Below, piece after piece: positions 1 to 6,875 of a stretch of 11,605 nt of DNA (its first letter is position 1; every line of letters starts with the position of its first letter). The position numbers and the translations under genes are program-made. The notes beneath the pieces were generated by a model that worked only from the letters and a program-made list of their open reading frames with translations, was not told the DNA's origin and did no database searches. This stretch comes from Planctomycetes bacterium UBA4800 (GTDB lineage Bacteria; Planctomycetota; UBA8108; UBA8890; UBA8898), in contig DHGK01000319.1 in NCBI GenBank assembly GCA_002402755.1, forward strand, positions 1 to 11,605. The letters run 5' to 3'.

Positions 1-720
1 CCGCACCACGAGAACGAGATCGCGCAGAGCGAGGGCGCGACGGGGAAGACCTTCGTCAAGTACTGGGTGCACAGCGGCCTTGTCCAGATCAACGGCCAGA
101 AGATGGCCAAGAGCCTGGGCAACTTCGTGACCGTGCGCGACCTGCTCGCCCGGTGGGACCCGGAGGCCTTCAGGCTCTTCTGCCTCGGGACGGCGTACCG
201 GAGCCCCATCGATTACACGGAAGACGCTCTGGCCGTTGCGACGGGCCATCTCGACCGAATCACGGCGGCCATCGTCCAGGTGCGCACGACGGCGGCCGCG
301 GCCGCGGGCGGCGAGGCGATGCTCGACGCGATCGCGTCGTCGCGCGCGCGCTTCGAAGCGGCGATGTGCGAGGATTTCAACACCGCGAAGGCCCTGGCCG
401 AGCTCCTCGCCTTCACGCGCGAGGTCAACACGCTGCGTGCGGGCGGCGCCGCCGTCGGCGGCGCCGTCAAGGACGCGATCCTCGCGCACTACGGGCTCTT
501 CGGGCGGATTCTCGGCGTTCCGCGCCGCGCGCTCGCGGCCGATCCGAGCGCCTTCGCCGAGACGATCCCGCCGGACGTGCTTGCCAAGGCGAAGGAGCGG
601 GACGCGGCGCGCGCGCGCAAGGACTTCGCGGCCTCAGACCGGCTGCGCGGCGAGATCCTCGCGCTGGGCTACGCGGTCAAGGACACGCCGGGCGGATCCG
701 TGGTGCGGAAGGCGAAGTGA
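1..720 (+). CDS. cysS: Cysteinyl-tRNA synthetase, C-terminal part (5' end outside window)
   Basis: Cytoplasmic class I aminoacyl-tRNA synthetase that charges tRNA-Cys with cysteine. The reading frame is open from base 1 and ends at TGA 718-720, giving the last 239 residues; the start, HIGH motif and first zinc cysteines lie outside the window. The fragment begins with PHHENEIAQSE, which in CysRS supplies the His and Glu zinc ligands. The class I KMSKS loop follows as KMAKS (fragment residues 34-38), then SLGNFVTVRDLL, the DALR-type anticodon-binding helices, and the typical C-terminus with a KDFAASDRLR helix and a DTPGG turn. Alanine replacing the first serine of KMSKS is a mild variant. It is convergent with the zinc-ribbon gene (15 bp between stops), with no obvious terminator between them. 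The family assignment is secure. Confidence 0.97.
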   Translation, partial: PHHENEIAQSEGATGKTFVKYWVHSGLVQINGQKMAKSLGNFVTVRDLLARWDPEAFRLFCLGTAYRSPIDYTEDALAVATGHLDRITAAIVQVRTTAAAAAGGEAMLDAIASSRARFEAAMCEDFNTAKALAELLAFTREVNTLRAGGAAVGGAVKDAILAHYGLFGRILGVPRRALAADPSAFAETIPPDVLAKAKERDAARARKDFAASDRLRGEILALGYAVKDTPGGSVVRKAK

Positions 721-735
721 AGAACCGGCTGCGCG

Positions 736-1734
736 CTACCTGAGCGAGACCGGGACCTCGCCCTCGGGCAGGACGATCGCGGCGGCGTCGCCCGCTTCCC
801 TGTCCTTTGGCAGCGCGAACAGCACGGTGAGCGGAATCGAGGCGGGCTTGCTCCTGCGCAGGGCCACCAGCTCGTCGCCGCGGTCCGACACCGCGATCGT
901 GTCCTCTTCGGCGCCGAAGCTCACGATGATCGTGGCGCTCTCGGAGAGCAGGAGCACGGCCTCCGAGGGCGCCAGGTACGGCCCGCCGAAGAGCCGCGCC
1001 TGGATCGGGATGAACGGCGTCTCGCCGACCCGCAGCGCGAGACCCGCGACGACGATATCGTCGTCGGCCGTGGGCGCGAGAGTGAGGGACACCTCGTAGA
1101 GCGTCTCCGTCTCGGGCACGTGGAGCTGCTGCGTCGCCGTCTGGCCGTCGGCCCCGTGAATGCTGACGCTCGCCTGCGATGTCTGGCGCGCCCCGCCCGC
1201 CGTGAGCACGAAGGACGCGGTCTCGATGCGCGTGACCGCGGGCGGGGTCGCGGCTGCCTTCGGCGGCGCCTCGGCCTTGGGCTCGGCGGCCTCCTCGGCC
1301 TTGGGCTCGGCCGGCTCGGCATCCTCCTCGGCCGGCTCGGCGCCTTCCTCGGCAGGCATCTCCGCGTCGTCGGGCTTCACCGGTTCCGCCGCCGGCGCGG
1401 GCTTCGCGGGCTCCTTCGCGGCGGGGGCGGCCGCCGGCTTCTTCGGCGCCTTGCGCGGGTCGGGCTTGTTCGGGCCGACGAGGGCGGACGAGTCCGTCTT
1501 CGGGGCCGGCGTGGTCGCGGTATCCTCGGGTGTGCCTCTCGACATGACGATGCACACCACCGCCACGACGACGACCGCCGCGACGAGCGCGGCGACGAGG
1601 GGCCCCTTGGGGAAGCCCCGCGCGGCATGAAGCTGCCGGTAGACCGCCGCGTAGCAGTCGCTGCAGAGGTCCAGATCCCCCTCGGGCGATGGCGTCAGTA
1701 CCGGCACATCCTTGTGGCAGCGGCCGCACTTCAC
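736..1734 (-). CDS. Zinc-ribbon protein with one transmembrane segment and Ala/Pro/Glu/Lys-rich linker, function unknown
   Basis: A predicted 332-aa protein that I cannot assign to a named family. Residues 1-30 form a small zinc ribbon with two CxxC knuckles (Cys3/Cys6 and Cys24/Cys27). Residues about 45-64 are one hydrophobic helix (LVAALVAAVVVVAVVCIVMS). Residues about 65-168 are a low-complexity linker rich in Ala, Pro, Glu and Lys with repeated AEEAAEPKAE-like units. Residues about 169-332 look like a folded, beta-rich domain, probably outside the membrane with the zinc ribbon in the cytoplasm. The frame is open further upstream, but GTG at 1734 is chosen because a GGGGAGGA ribosome-binding site lies just before it, the zinc ribbon starts there, and a candidate promoter lies about 50 bp upstream. 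It is downstream of the strong 1871-1915 terminator, so it is probably a separate unit. Ribbon-plus-helix architecture is common in regulators and envelope proteins; the role here is unknown. Confidence 0.82.
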   Translation of the reverse strand: MKCGRCHKDVPVLTPSPEGDLDLCSDCYAAVYRQLHAARGFPKGPLVAALVAAVVVVAVVCIVMSRGTPEDTATTPAPKTDSSALVGPNKPDPRKAPKKPAAAPAAKEPAKPAPAAEPVKPDDAEMPAEEGAEPAEEDAEPAEPKAEEAAEPKAEAPPKAAATPPAVTRIETASFVLTAGGARQTSQASVSIHGADGQTATQQLHVPETETLYEVSLTLAPTADDDIVVAGLALRVGETPFIPIQARLFGGPYLAPSEAVLLLSESATIIVSFGAEEDTIAVSDRGDELVALRRSKPASIPLTVLFALPKDREAGDAAAIVLPEGEVPVSLR

Positions 1735-1738
1735 TGCG

Positions 1739-1746
1739 TCCTCCCC
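1739..1746 (-). promoter_or_regulatory. Ribosome-binding site fixing the GTG start of the zinc-ribbon gene
   Basis: On the minus strand GGGGAGGA is followed by CGCA and then GTG (1734-1732). The GGAG core is 6 nt from the start codon. This decides for the GTG over the longer in-frame ATG starts upstream, which lack a comparable site and would add an Arg-rich, unconserved-looking leader. Confidence 0.7.
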
Positions 1747-1784
1747 GGGCGATGGCCCGCGCGCACGTACCCGCATTCGCCGGC

Positions 1785-1813
1785 ATTGTACACCGGCGCA
1801 CTGCCATTGACTA
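1785..1813 (-). promoter_or_regulatory. Candidate sigma70-type promoter for the zinc-ribbon gene
   Basis: On the minus strand TAGTCA (1813-1808, 4 of 6 matches to TTGACA) is followed after exactly 17 bp by TACAAT (1790-1785, 5 of 6 matches to TATAAT). Transcription would begin near 1778, giving a leader of about 45 nt before the GTG at 1734. Position downstream of an intrinsic terminator and upstream of a well-spaced ribosome-binding site supports it. It is consensus matching by eye only. Confidence 0.5.
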
Positions 1814-1843
1814 CCACGCCGGCCGCCGGCCGTCAATAACCCG

Positions 1844-1869
1844 GCGCCGCCGCCGCAGGCGGCCGGCGC
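1844..1869. other. GC-rich hairpin next to the terminator
   Basis: GCCGCC-GCA-GGCGGC (1849-1863) forms a 6-bp stem and can be extended by about five further pairs with one bulged base (1844-1869). It sits immediately downstream (minus-strand sense) of the terminator's T-rich tract. There is no T-run after it, so it is not a second classic terminator. It may just reflect the high G+C content, or it may stabilise or slow transcription downstream. Confidence 0.3.
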
Positions 1870-1870
1870 G

Positions 1871-1915
1871 CAAACGAAACGGCCGGAGGCCCCGCATCGT
1901 CGGGGCCTCCGGCCG
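1871..1915 (-). terminator. Strong intrinsic terminator of the secreted-protein gene
   Basis: A perfect 15-bp inverted repeat (1880-1894 paired with 1901-1915) encloses a 6-nt loop (1895-1900). On the minus strand the stem is followed directly by TTTCGTTTG (1879-1871). It starts 31 bp after the TAA stop of the secreted-protein gene. Stem length, small loop and the T-rich tail on the minus strand only make this a rho-independent terminator for that gene. The plus strand lacks a T-tract on the other side, so it is probably unidirectional. Confidence 0.88.
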
Positions 1916-1946
1916 GATGAGTTCCGTGCGTGCGCGGGAAGAGGGC

Positions 1947-3557
1947 TTACTCCTCCTCTTCCTCGACGGGTACGGGGACCGGCGCGACGGGCTCGCCCAT
2001 CCCCATGCCGCCGCCCATGATCTGCTCGGCGAACTCCTTTACCTTGGCGATGGCATCGATGGGAATCACGACGCCGCTCCTGGCCGCGGCGCCCGAGAAG
2101 GTCACCGTCCCGGACACCGGGGCGGCCGCGGCGGCCGGCGCCTCGGCGCCGGCGCCCATGGCGCGGGCGATGCCCCCCGCGAGCCTGAGGATGTCGAAGT
2201 TGAAGGCGACCGGCTGGGCGCCCGGCGCGCCCGCCGAATTCTTGCTCGCGGCAACGAGTGCGTCGAGCCTCTGGGAGCAGTCCTTGCCGCCGGTGCAGAC
2301 GATGAGCTTCCCGTTGGCGAGCGCGAACTCGCCCTGCATGCCGTCGCCGCCGAAGAGCTTCTGCAACTGGGCGCCGGCCTCGGCGCCCAGCGCGGAGGTG
2401 TCGACCGTGCTCGTGAACTTGTCGACCGCGACGCCGCCCGACTGCCTGATGTTCTCCTGGAGCGTGTACGTGCCGCCGCGCATGAGCGCGCGGATCGCGG
2501 CGGGCGTCTTGTCGGACGTGAAGGCCCGGTGATACTCGCGGGCATCGTCCATCGTCCCCGTGAAGCTCACGACCTGATCCCCGGCGTACCCGTCCGGCGA
2601 GAAGTCGCCGCCCATGGCGAATTCATCGCCCGCGCCGTTGACGAACTTCGCGAACGCATCGCGGACGTACTTCGCATCGGCCGGGTTCGCGAGCGCCTTG
2701 CCGAGCCAGCGGTCGGCCAGCTTGAGCGCGAAGGGTCCGATGCCCTTCAGCTTGGCGCTCAGGACGAAGCTGCGGGCGGGCAGCATGCCGGCGAGCGCCG
2801 TGCCGCCGCCCTGGCTGCCGAAGAGCTGCGCAAGATCGGTGCCTTCCTTGGCGACGACGTCCTTGGTCACAAGCAGGCTCCGGTCGTTGACATCGAGGTC
2901 GACCAGCACGTGCTTGAGCTGTCCCATGAGGTTGAAGATCAGATCCACGCCGGCCATCGCCATCTGGCGTTCGGCTCCCGACGGGCCGCCGGCGCCGCCC
3001 ATGCCCGCCGCAAGCTGCATCTGCACAAAGGGCCCGAAGAGCTGGAAGATCGTGCCCACGTCGACGTAGATCCTGACCGCCCCGGCCGGGCCGGCGATGG
3101 CGCCTGCCCCGGCCGACTCGAGCGACGACGTCAGGCGCGCGGCGAGCATCTCGTTGTCGCAGGCGACGATGTAGCCGTTGATCACCCGCTTGTCGCCGGC
3201 CAGGTCGCCCTTGACGGGCACGATGGCCGCGGGGGGCTGGCCGGCGAGCGGATTGTAGACCGCGATCGCGAAGGGACGGCTCAGATCGACCGCGTCGCGG
3301 TCGATGCCCTGGTTGTCGCCGACGCCCTCCCGGATATGCGCCGGGATCCCCTTGACGGCCGCGCTCGCCTCCGGGCCCAGCTTGGCCGCCGCACTCTCCA
3401 GGCGCGGGCCGACCGTGTCGTAGGCGCCGACGACGATGTATACCCACGCGCCTTGCGGGCCGGTCACCTTGTCCCAGCCCGCCTGGCCGCCGTCAGCGGG
3501 GGCCTGCGCCTGGGCGTAGAGGGCCAGGGCGAGCATCGCACTCAACAGATTCCGCAT
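1947..3557 (-). CDS. Secreted or periplasmic protein with poly-Glu C-terminus, function unknown
   Basis: A predicted 536-aa exported protein that I do not recognise. The N-terminus (MRNLLSAMLALALYAQAQA) is a short signal peptide with a basic start, a hydrophobic core and an AQA cleavage site near residue 17. The mature protein mixes alpha/beta segments with Gly/Ala-rich stretches (for example around GGTALAGM and GAGAEAPAAAAAP). It has very few cysteines, including a close pair in VCTGGKDC that could form a disulfide. The C-terminus ends with GGGMGMGEPVAP, a Pro/Val stretch and five glutamates. The start ATG at 3557 is preferred over ATG 3602 because AAAGGAG lies 6 nt upstream and the signal peptide begins exactly there. 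It is separated from argF by 117 bp and ends in a strong terminator, so it is likely monocistronic. The style resembles large exported proteins of planctomycete-like genomes, but no family is claimed. Confidence 0.85.
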   Translation of the reverse strand: MRNLLSAMLALALYAQAQAPADGGQAGWDKVTGPQGAWVYIVVGAYDTVGPRLESAAAKLGPEASAAVKGIPAHIREGVGDNQGIDRDAVDLSRPFAIAVYNPLAGQPPAAIVPVKGDLAGDKRVINGYIVACDNEMLAARLTSSLESAGAGAIAGPAGAVRIYVDVGTIFQLFGPFVQMQLAAGMGGAGGPSGAERQMAMAGVDLIFNLMGQLKHVLVDLDVNDRSLLVTKDVVAKEGTDLAQLFGSQGGGTALAGMLPARSFVLSAKLKGIGPFALKLADRWLGKALANPADAKYVRDAFAKFVNGAGDEFAMGGDFSPDGYAGDQVVSFTGTMDDAREYHRAFTSDKTPAAIRALMRGGTYTLQENIRQSGGVAVDKFTSTVDTSALGAEAGAQLQKLFGGDGMQGEFALANGKLIVCTGGKDCSQRLDALVAASKNSAGAPGAQPVAFNFDILRLAGGIARAMGAGAEAPAAAAAPVSGTVTFSGAAARSGVVIPIDAIAKVKEFAEQIMGGGMGMGEPVAPVPVPVEEEEE

Positions 3558-3606
3558 TGCTGTCTCCTTTGGAAAGAGGTTTCGACTTGCTCGTGGAAGC
3601 ATATAA

Positions 3607-3637
3607 CGTATATCGGACCGTGGGCGACAAGTTTCAA
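3607..3637 (-). promoter_or_regulatory. Weak candidate promoter for the secreted-protein gene
   Basis: On the minus strand TTGAAA (3637-3632, 5 of 6 matches) is followed after 19 bp by TATACG (3612-3607, 4 of 6), with an overlapping AT-rich stretch GATATACGTTATATG. This is the only AT-rich segment in the 117-bp gap between argF and the secreted gene. The 19-bp spacer is longer than ideal, so the exact boxes are uncertain. A short CGCCG-AAA-CGGCG hairpin lies between it and the argF stop but has no T-run, so read-through from the arg operon cannot be excluded. Confidence 0.38.
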
Positions 3638-3674
3638 GGCCCCGGGCGCCGTTTCGGCGGCCGGCCGCGCGCTC

Positions 3675-4679
3675 TCAGCGCTCGTTCCACGCATAGAGCC
3701 ATTCCAGGATCGCCTTCTGAACGTGCAGGCGGTTCTCCGCCTGGTGGATGACCTTGGACGCGGCCGACTCCAGCACCTCGTCCGTGACGACGACGTTGCG
3801 CCGCACGGGCAGGCAGTGCATGAAGAACGCGCGGCGGGTGCGGCTCATGGCGTCCTTGTCGACGATCCAGGAGCGATAGCGATCGCGCTCCTCTGCCTCG
3901 CGGGCGGGGTCGTCGTAGCGGCCGAGGCCGCCCCACGCCTTGGCGTAGACGATCTCCGTGTCCTTGAGCGCCTCGCAACGGTCGTGGCACACGCGCAGCG
4001 CGCCGCCCGAGCGCTCGACCTCGGCGTGCGCGAGCTCCATCATCCCGGTGGTGAGGGCGAACTCGGGGGGATGCGCCAGGGTCACATCCATGCCCGTCTT
4101 GCAGGCGGCGAGCAGGATCGAGTTCGGCACCGACATGGGGAGGGCCCTGGGGTGGTAGGCCCACGTGATCGTGAGCCGGCGGCCCTTGAACCCGCCCAGG
4201 AGATCGCGCACGGTGAGCAGATCGCCGAGCGCCTGGCACGGGTGGTACATGGCCGATTCCATGTTGAAGACCGGCACCTGCGCGCGCTCCATGAACGACG
4301 CGAGCACCTGGTCCTGGAGGTCCTCCTCGCGGCTCTGCCCGCGGGCGAGGCTGCGCACGCCGATGCCGTCGTAGTAGCGCGACAGGACCAGCGCCGCCTC
4401 GAACACGTGCTCGGTCTGCTGCTGGTCCATGACCGTGCCGGGTTGGGCCTCCAGCGGCCAGATCGCATCCGCGCCCAGCGTCGTCACGCCGCCGCCCATG
4501 TGCCTGATCGCCACCTCGAAGCTCGCGCGCGTGCGCAGCGACGGGTTGAGGAAGATCAGGACGAACTCCTTGCGCGCGAGCGTCTCCGAGCGCGGGTTGT
4601 GCCGGTGGTGCTCGGCGCGGTCCAGGAGATCGAGAATCTGCTCGATCGCAAGGTCGGTGAGCCGGTAGTAGTGTCTCAC
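3675..4679 (-). CDS. argF': N-acylornithine carbamoyltransferase (N-acetyl- or N-succinyl-L-ornithine type)
   Basis: Transfers the carbamoyl group of carbamoyl phosphate to an N-acylated ornithine, giving N-acylcitrulline. The 334-aa length fits the family. Carbamoyl-phosphate motifs are S47-LRTR-51, H146-PCQ-149 and H288-CLPVRR-294. It departs from ordinary ornithine carbamoyltransferase and matches the Xanthomonas/Bacteroides acylornithine enzymes: DAIWPLE with Trp74, GTVMD, TWAYHPRALP, YAKAWG and AENRLHVQKAI. The residue that separates acetyl- from succinyl-ornithine enzymes (Glu92 in Xanthomonas, Pro90 in Bacteroides, from memory) aligns with Thr89 here, and the carboxylated Lys302 of the Xanthomonas enzyme aligns with Val297. 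The acyl group is therefore open. The GTG start overlaps the argD stop as GTGA and follows a near-perfect AAGGAGGT. It is the last gene of the operon. Confidence 0.9.
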   Translation of the reverse strand: MRHYYRLTDLAIEQILDLLDRAEHHRHNPRSETLARKEFVLIFLNPSLRTRASFEVAIRHMGGGVTTLGADAIWPLEAQPGTVMDQQQTEHVFEAALVLSRYYDGIGVRSLARGQSREEDLQDQVLASFMERAQVPVFNMESAMYHPCQALGDLLTVRDLLGGFKGRRLTITWAYHPRALPMSVPNSILLAACKTGMDVTLAHPPEFALTTGMMELAHAEVERSGGALRVCHDRCEALKDTEIVYAKAWGGLGRYDDPAREAEERDRYRSWIVDKDAMSRTRRAFFMHCLPVRRNVVVTDEVLESAASKVIHQAENRLHVQKAILEWLYAWNER

Positions 4680-5848
4680 TGCGCGACCTCCTTCAGGGCG
4701 CGGACGAGGACATCGACGTCGTCCTCGCCGACCGTGAGCGGCGGGAGCAGGCGCACGATGCGCGGGTCGACCGACACGCCGACGAGGACGCCCTTGGCGA
4801 CCATGGCGCTCTGGATGTCGCGCGCCGGGCGCGGCAGCGCGAAGCCGACGAGAAGCCCCATGCCGCGGATGTCCGCGACCCCCGGGACTTCCGCGAGGCG
4901 CGCGGCGAGGAGCTCTCCCATGGCGCGCGCGTGCTCGACCAGGCGTTCCTGCTCGATGACCTCGAGCGTCGCCTTGACCGCCATGCACGCGACGGGCCCG
5001 CCGCCGAAGGTCGTCCCGTGGTCGCCGATCTTGATCCCGGCCGTGAACTGCTCGGTCAGGGCGCAGGCCGCGACCGGAATGCCGCCGCCGATGCCCTTGG
5101 CCATGGTGACGATGTCCGGGGCGACGCCCCAGTGCATGCCGGCGAACGGCAGGCCCGTGCGGCCGAGCCCCGTCTGGATCTCGTCGAAGATGAGAGCGAT
5201 GCCGTGCCGGCGCGTGTAGTCCCTGAGCGCGCGGAAGTACTCGCCGCCCGCCGTGACGGCGCCCGCCATGCTCTGGACGGGCTCGAGAATGACCGCGGCG
5301 ATGCCCGCGGGGTCGAGAGCCTCGATGGCCGCCATGTCGCCGAAGGGCACGAAGTCCGTCGCGCCCGCGATGGTCGGCACGAAGGCGTTGCGGTACTTGT
5401 CCATGCCGGTCACGCTGAGGGTCGCGATCGTCCGGCCGTGGAAGGAGCCCTGCATCGCGACGACGCGCTCCCTGCCCGTGTGGCGCCGCGCGATCTTGAG
5501 CGCCGCCTCGTTGGCCTCGGCGCCCGAGTTGACGAAGAAGACGCGCGCCATCTCGGGGTAGAGGAGCCGGAGCAGCTTCTCCGCGGCCTGGGCCCGGACG
5601 GGCAGGTAGCAGAGGTTGGAGTAGAAGATGAGCTCGCCGATCTGCCGGGTGAGGCTCGCGACCAGGTGCGGGTGGCAGTGGCCGATGATCGCCACGGCGT
5701 GGCCGCCGTAGAAATCGAGGTACGCCTTGCCGTCCACGTCGAAGACGCGCATCCCCTCGCCGCGCGCGAGCGCGAAGGGGAACTTGGAGTAGGTGGCGAG
5801 GAGGCGCTGCTCCTCCTCCTGCCGCCAGCGGGTGAAGCTGTCGCTCAT
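4676..5848 (-). CDS. argD: N-acetyl(acyl)ornithine aminotransferase, PLP-dependent class III
   Basis: Converts N-acylglutamate 5-semialdehyde to N-acylornithine with glutamate as amino donor; related enzymes also act on N-succinyl-diaminopimelate. The protein is 390 aa, normal for ArgD. Visible class III aminotransferase signatures are the YGGHAVAIIGHCHPH segment (48-61), NSGAEANEAALKIAR (107-121), FHGRT (136-140), the PLP-contacting D222-EIQTGLGR and the Schiff-base Lys251 in MAKGIGGGIP. They continue with HGTTFGGGP (277-285) and RGMGLLVGF. The YGGHAV-IGHxHPH variant resembles the Bacteroidetes form from memory. ATG 5848 is chosen for the usual N-terminal length; its ribosome-binding site is weak, and it lies 16 nt after the argC stop, the only gap in the operon, so coupling to argC may matter. 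Its TGA overlaps the argF' GTG by 4 nt. Confidence 0.94.
   Translation of the reverse strand: MSDSFTRWRQEEEQRLLATYSKFPFALARGEGMRVFDVDGKAYLDFYGGHAVAIIGHCHPHLVASLTRQIGELIFYSNLCYLPVRAQAAEKLLRLLYPEMARVFFVNSGAEANEAALKIARRHTGRERVVAMQGSFHGRTIATLSVTGMDKYRNAFVPTIAGATDFVPFGDMAAIEALDPAGIAAVILEPVQSMAGAVTAGGEYFRALRDYTRRHGIALIFDEIQTGLGRTGLPFAGMHWGVAPDIVTMAKGIGGGIPVAACALTEQFTAGIKIGDHGTTFGGGPVACMAVKATLEVIEQERLVEHARAMGELLAARLAEVPGVADIRGMGLLVGFALPRPARDIQSAMVAKGVLVGVSVDPRIVRLLPPLTVGEDDVDVLVRALKEVAQ
4684..4691 (-). promoter_or_regulatory. Ribosome-binding site deciding the GTG start of argF'
   Basis: AAGGAGGT on the minus strand, 4 nt before GTG 4679, lies inside the last codons of argD. The frame is open about 100 codons further upstream, so this site, together with the conserved N-terminus (MRHYYRLTDLA), fixes the start. 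Confidence 0.75.
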
Positions 5849-5864
5849 TGCATGACCGCGCTTT

Positions 5865-6875
5865 CTACACGAAGCCGCCGGCATGCCGGAGGCCGGCCTG
5901 CTCGGCGAGTCCGCACATCAGGTTGAAGTTCTGGATCGCCTGCGTGGCCGCGCCCTTGGCGAGGTTGTCGATCGCGGCGAAGCCGCAGGCCGCATCGGCC
6001 CGGCCGTCCCAGCCGACGATGCCGAACGGGGTGTCCTGGACGAGCCTGAGCTCGGGCGAGCCCTTGACGACCTTGACGAAGGGGGCGTCGCGGTACGCCT
6101 CCGCGTACGCGCGGCCGAGCGCGGCGGCATCGAGCCCCGGGAAGACGAACGTCGTGAAGATCCCGCGCGCGAAGGGCCCCGACTGGGGCACGAAGAGGAG
6201 CTGCGAGTCCGTCGTGCCCAGGAAATGGTGGACCTCGAGCATGTGCTGGTGGGCGAGCGCCTTGTAGGCGCGCACGTTGGTCGCGCGGTGGGGGTGGTGC
6301 GTCGTCTCGGTGAGCTTGACGCCCGCCCCCGTCGATCCGGTGATGCCCGTTGCCGCGACCGTCCCCGCGAGGAGGCCGGCCTCCTTGAGCGGCCAGAGGC
6401 CGAGGAGGAGCGATGTCGCGAAGCACCCGGGGTTCGCGACGAGCTGCGCGCCGCGGACCCGATCGCGCGCGGCCTCGGTGAAGCCGTAGACGAAGCGCGG
6501 CAGGAGCCCGGCCGCCGAGTGAACCCGGCCGTAGCAGCGCTCGTAGCCCGCCGGGTCGGGCGTCCTGAAATCGCCCGCAAGATCGACGATCTTGAGCGCG
6601 GGGTTGGCCGCAAGCAGCGCCGGGACGACGTCCTGCGACGCGTTGTGCTCAAGCGCCATGAACGCGGCATCGACCACCCGGACGTCCGCCTGCAGGGGAT
6701 CGGTGAACGCGAGCGACGTGAAGCCCGCGAGGTTGGGAAGCTGCGCCGCGATCGGTGTGCCCGCGCTGCTGCGCGAGGTCACGAACCTGAGATCCACGTC
6801 GGGATGCCCGAGCAGGTACCGGAGGAGCTCGCCCCCGGCGTACCCCGAACCGCCGAAAACGCCGACTCGAATCAC
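5865..6875 (-). CDS. argC: N-acetyl(acyl)-gamma-glutamyl-phosphate reductase
   Basis: NADPH-dependent reduction of N-acylglutamyl phosphate to the semialdehyde, third step of the arginine pathway. The 336-aa protein begins with a Rossmann nucleotide-binding loop (GGSGYAGGE, 8-16). It contains the catalytic cysteine in NPGCFAT (Cys151) and the catalytic histidine region AHQHMLE (His211). ITGSTGAG (178-185) and the C-terminal DNLAKGAATQAIQNFN segment complete the match. ITGSTGAG and the HQH spacing resemble Bacteroidetes-type ArgC more than the SGVSGAGR-type found elsewhere (from memory). The start is the GTG that forms a GTGA overlap with the stop of the NTPase gene, preceded by GGAG at 8 nt. 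Longer open frame upstream is a shadow over the NTPase gene. Confidence 0.96.
   Translation of the reverse strand: MIRVGVFGGSGYAGGELLRYLLGHPDVDLRFVTSRSSAGTPIAAQLPNLAGFTSLAFTDPLQADVRVVDAAFMALEHNASQDVVPALLAANPALKIVDLAGDFRTPDPAGYERCYGRVHSAAGLLPRFVYGFTEAARDRVRGAQLVANPGCFATSLLLGLWPLKEAGLLAGTVAATGITGSTGAGVKLTETTHHPHRATNVRAYKALAHQHMLEVHHFLGTTDSQLLFVPQSGPFARGIFTTFVFPGLDAAALGRAYAEAYRDAPFVKVVKGSPELRLVQDTPFGIVGWDGRADAACGFAAIDNLAKGAATQAIQNFNLMCGLAEQAGLRHAGGFV

Noticed and set aside
3640..3674. Terminator directly after argF'
   Set aside because: Only a 5-bp CGCCG-AAA-CGGCG stem without a T-run; too weak to call.
3675..4679. Ordinary ornithine carbamoyltransferase (argF/argI)
   Set aside because: The motifs DAIWPLE, GTVMD, TWAYHPRALP and AENRLHVQKAI belong to the acylornithine class.
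1689..5219. Very long open frame on the plus strand (1176 codons)
   Set aside because: It runs antisense across the zinc-ribbon, secreted, argF' and argD genes, has Arg/Ala/Gly/His-biased composition and no domain. High G+C in the real genes removes stops on the opposite strand.
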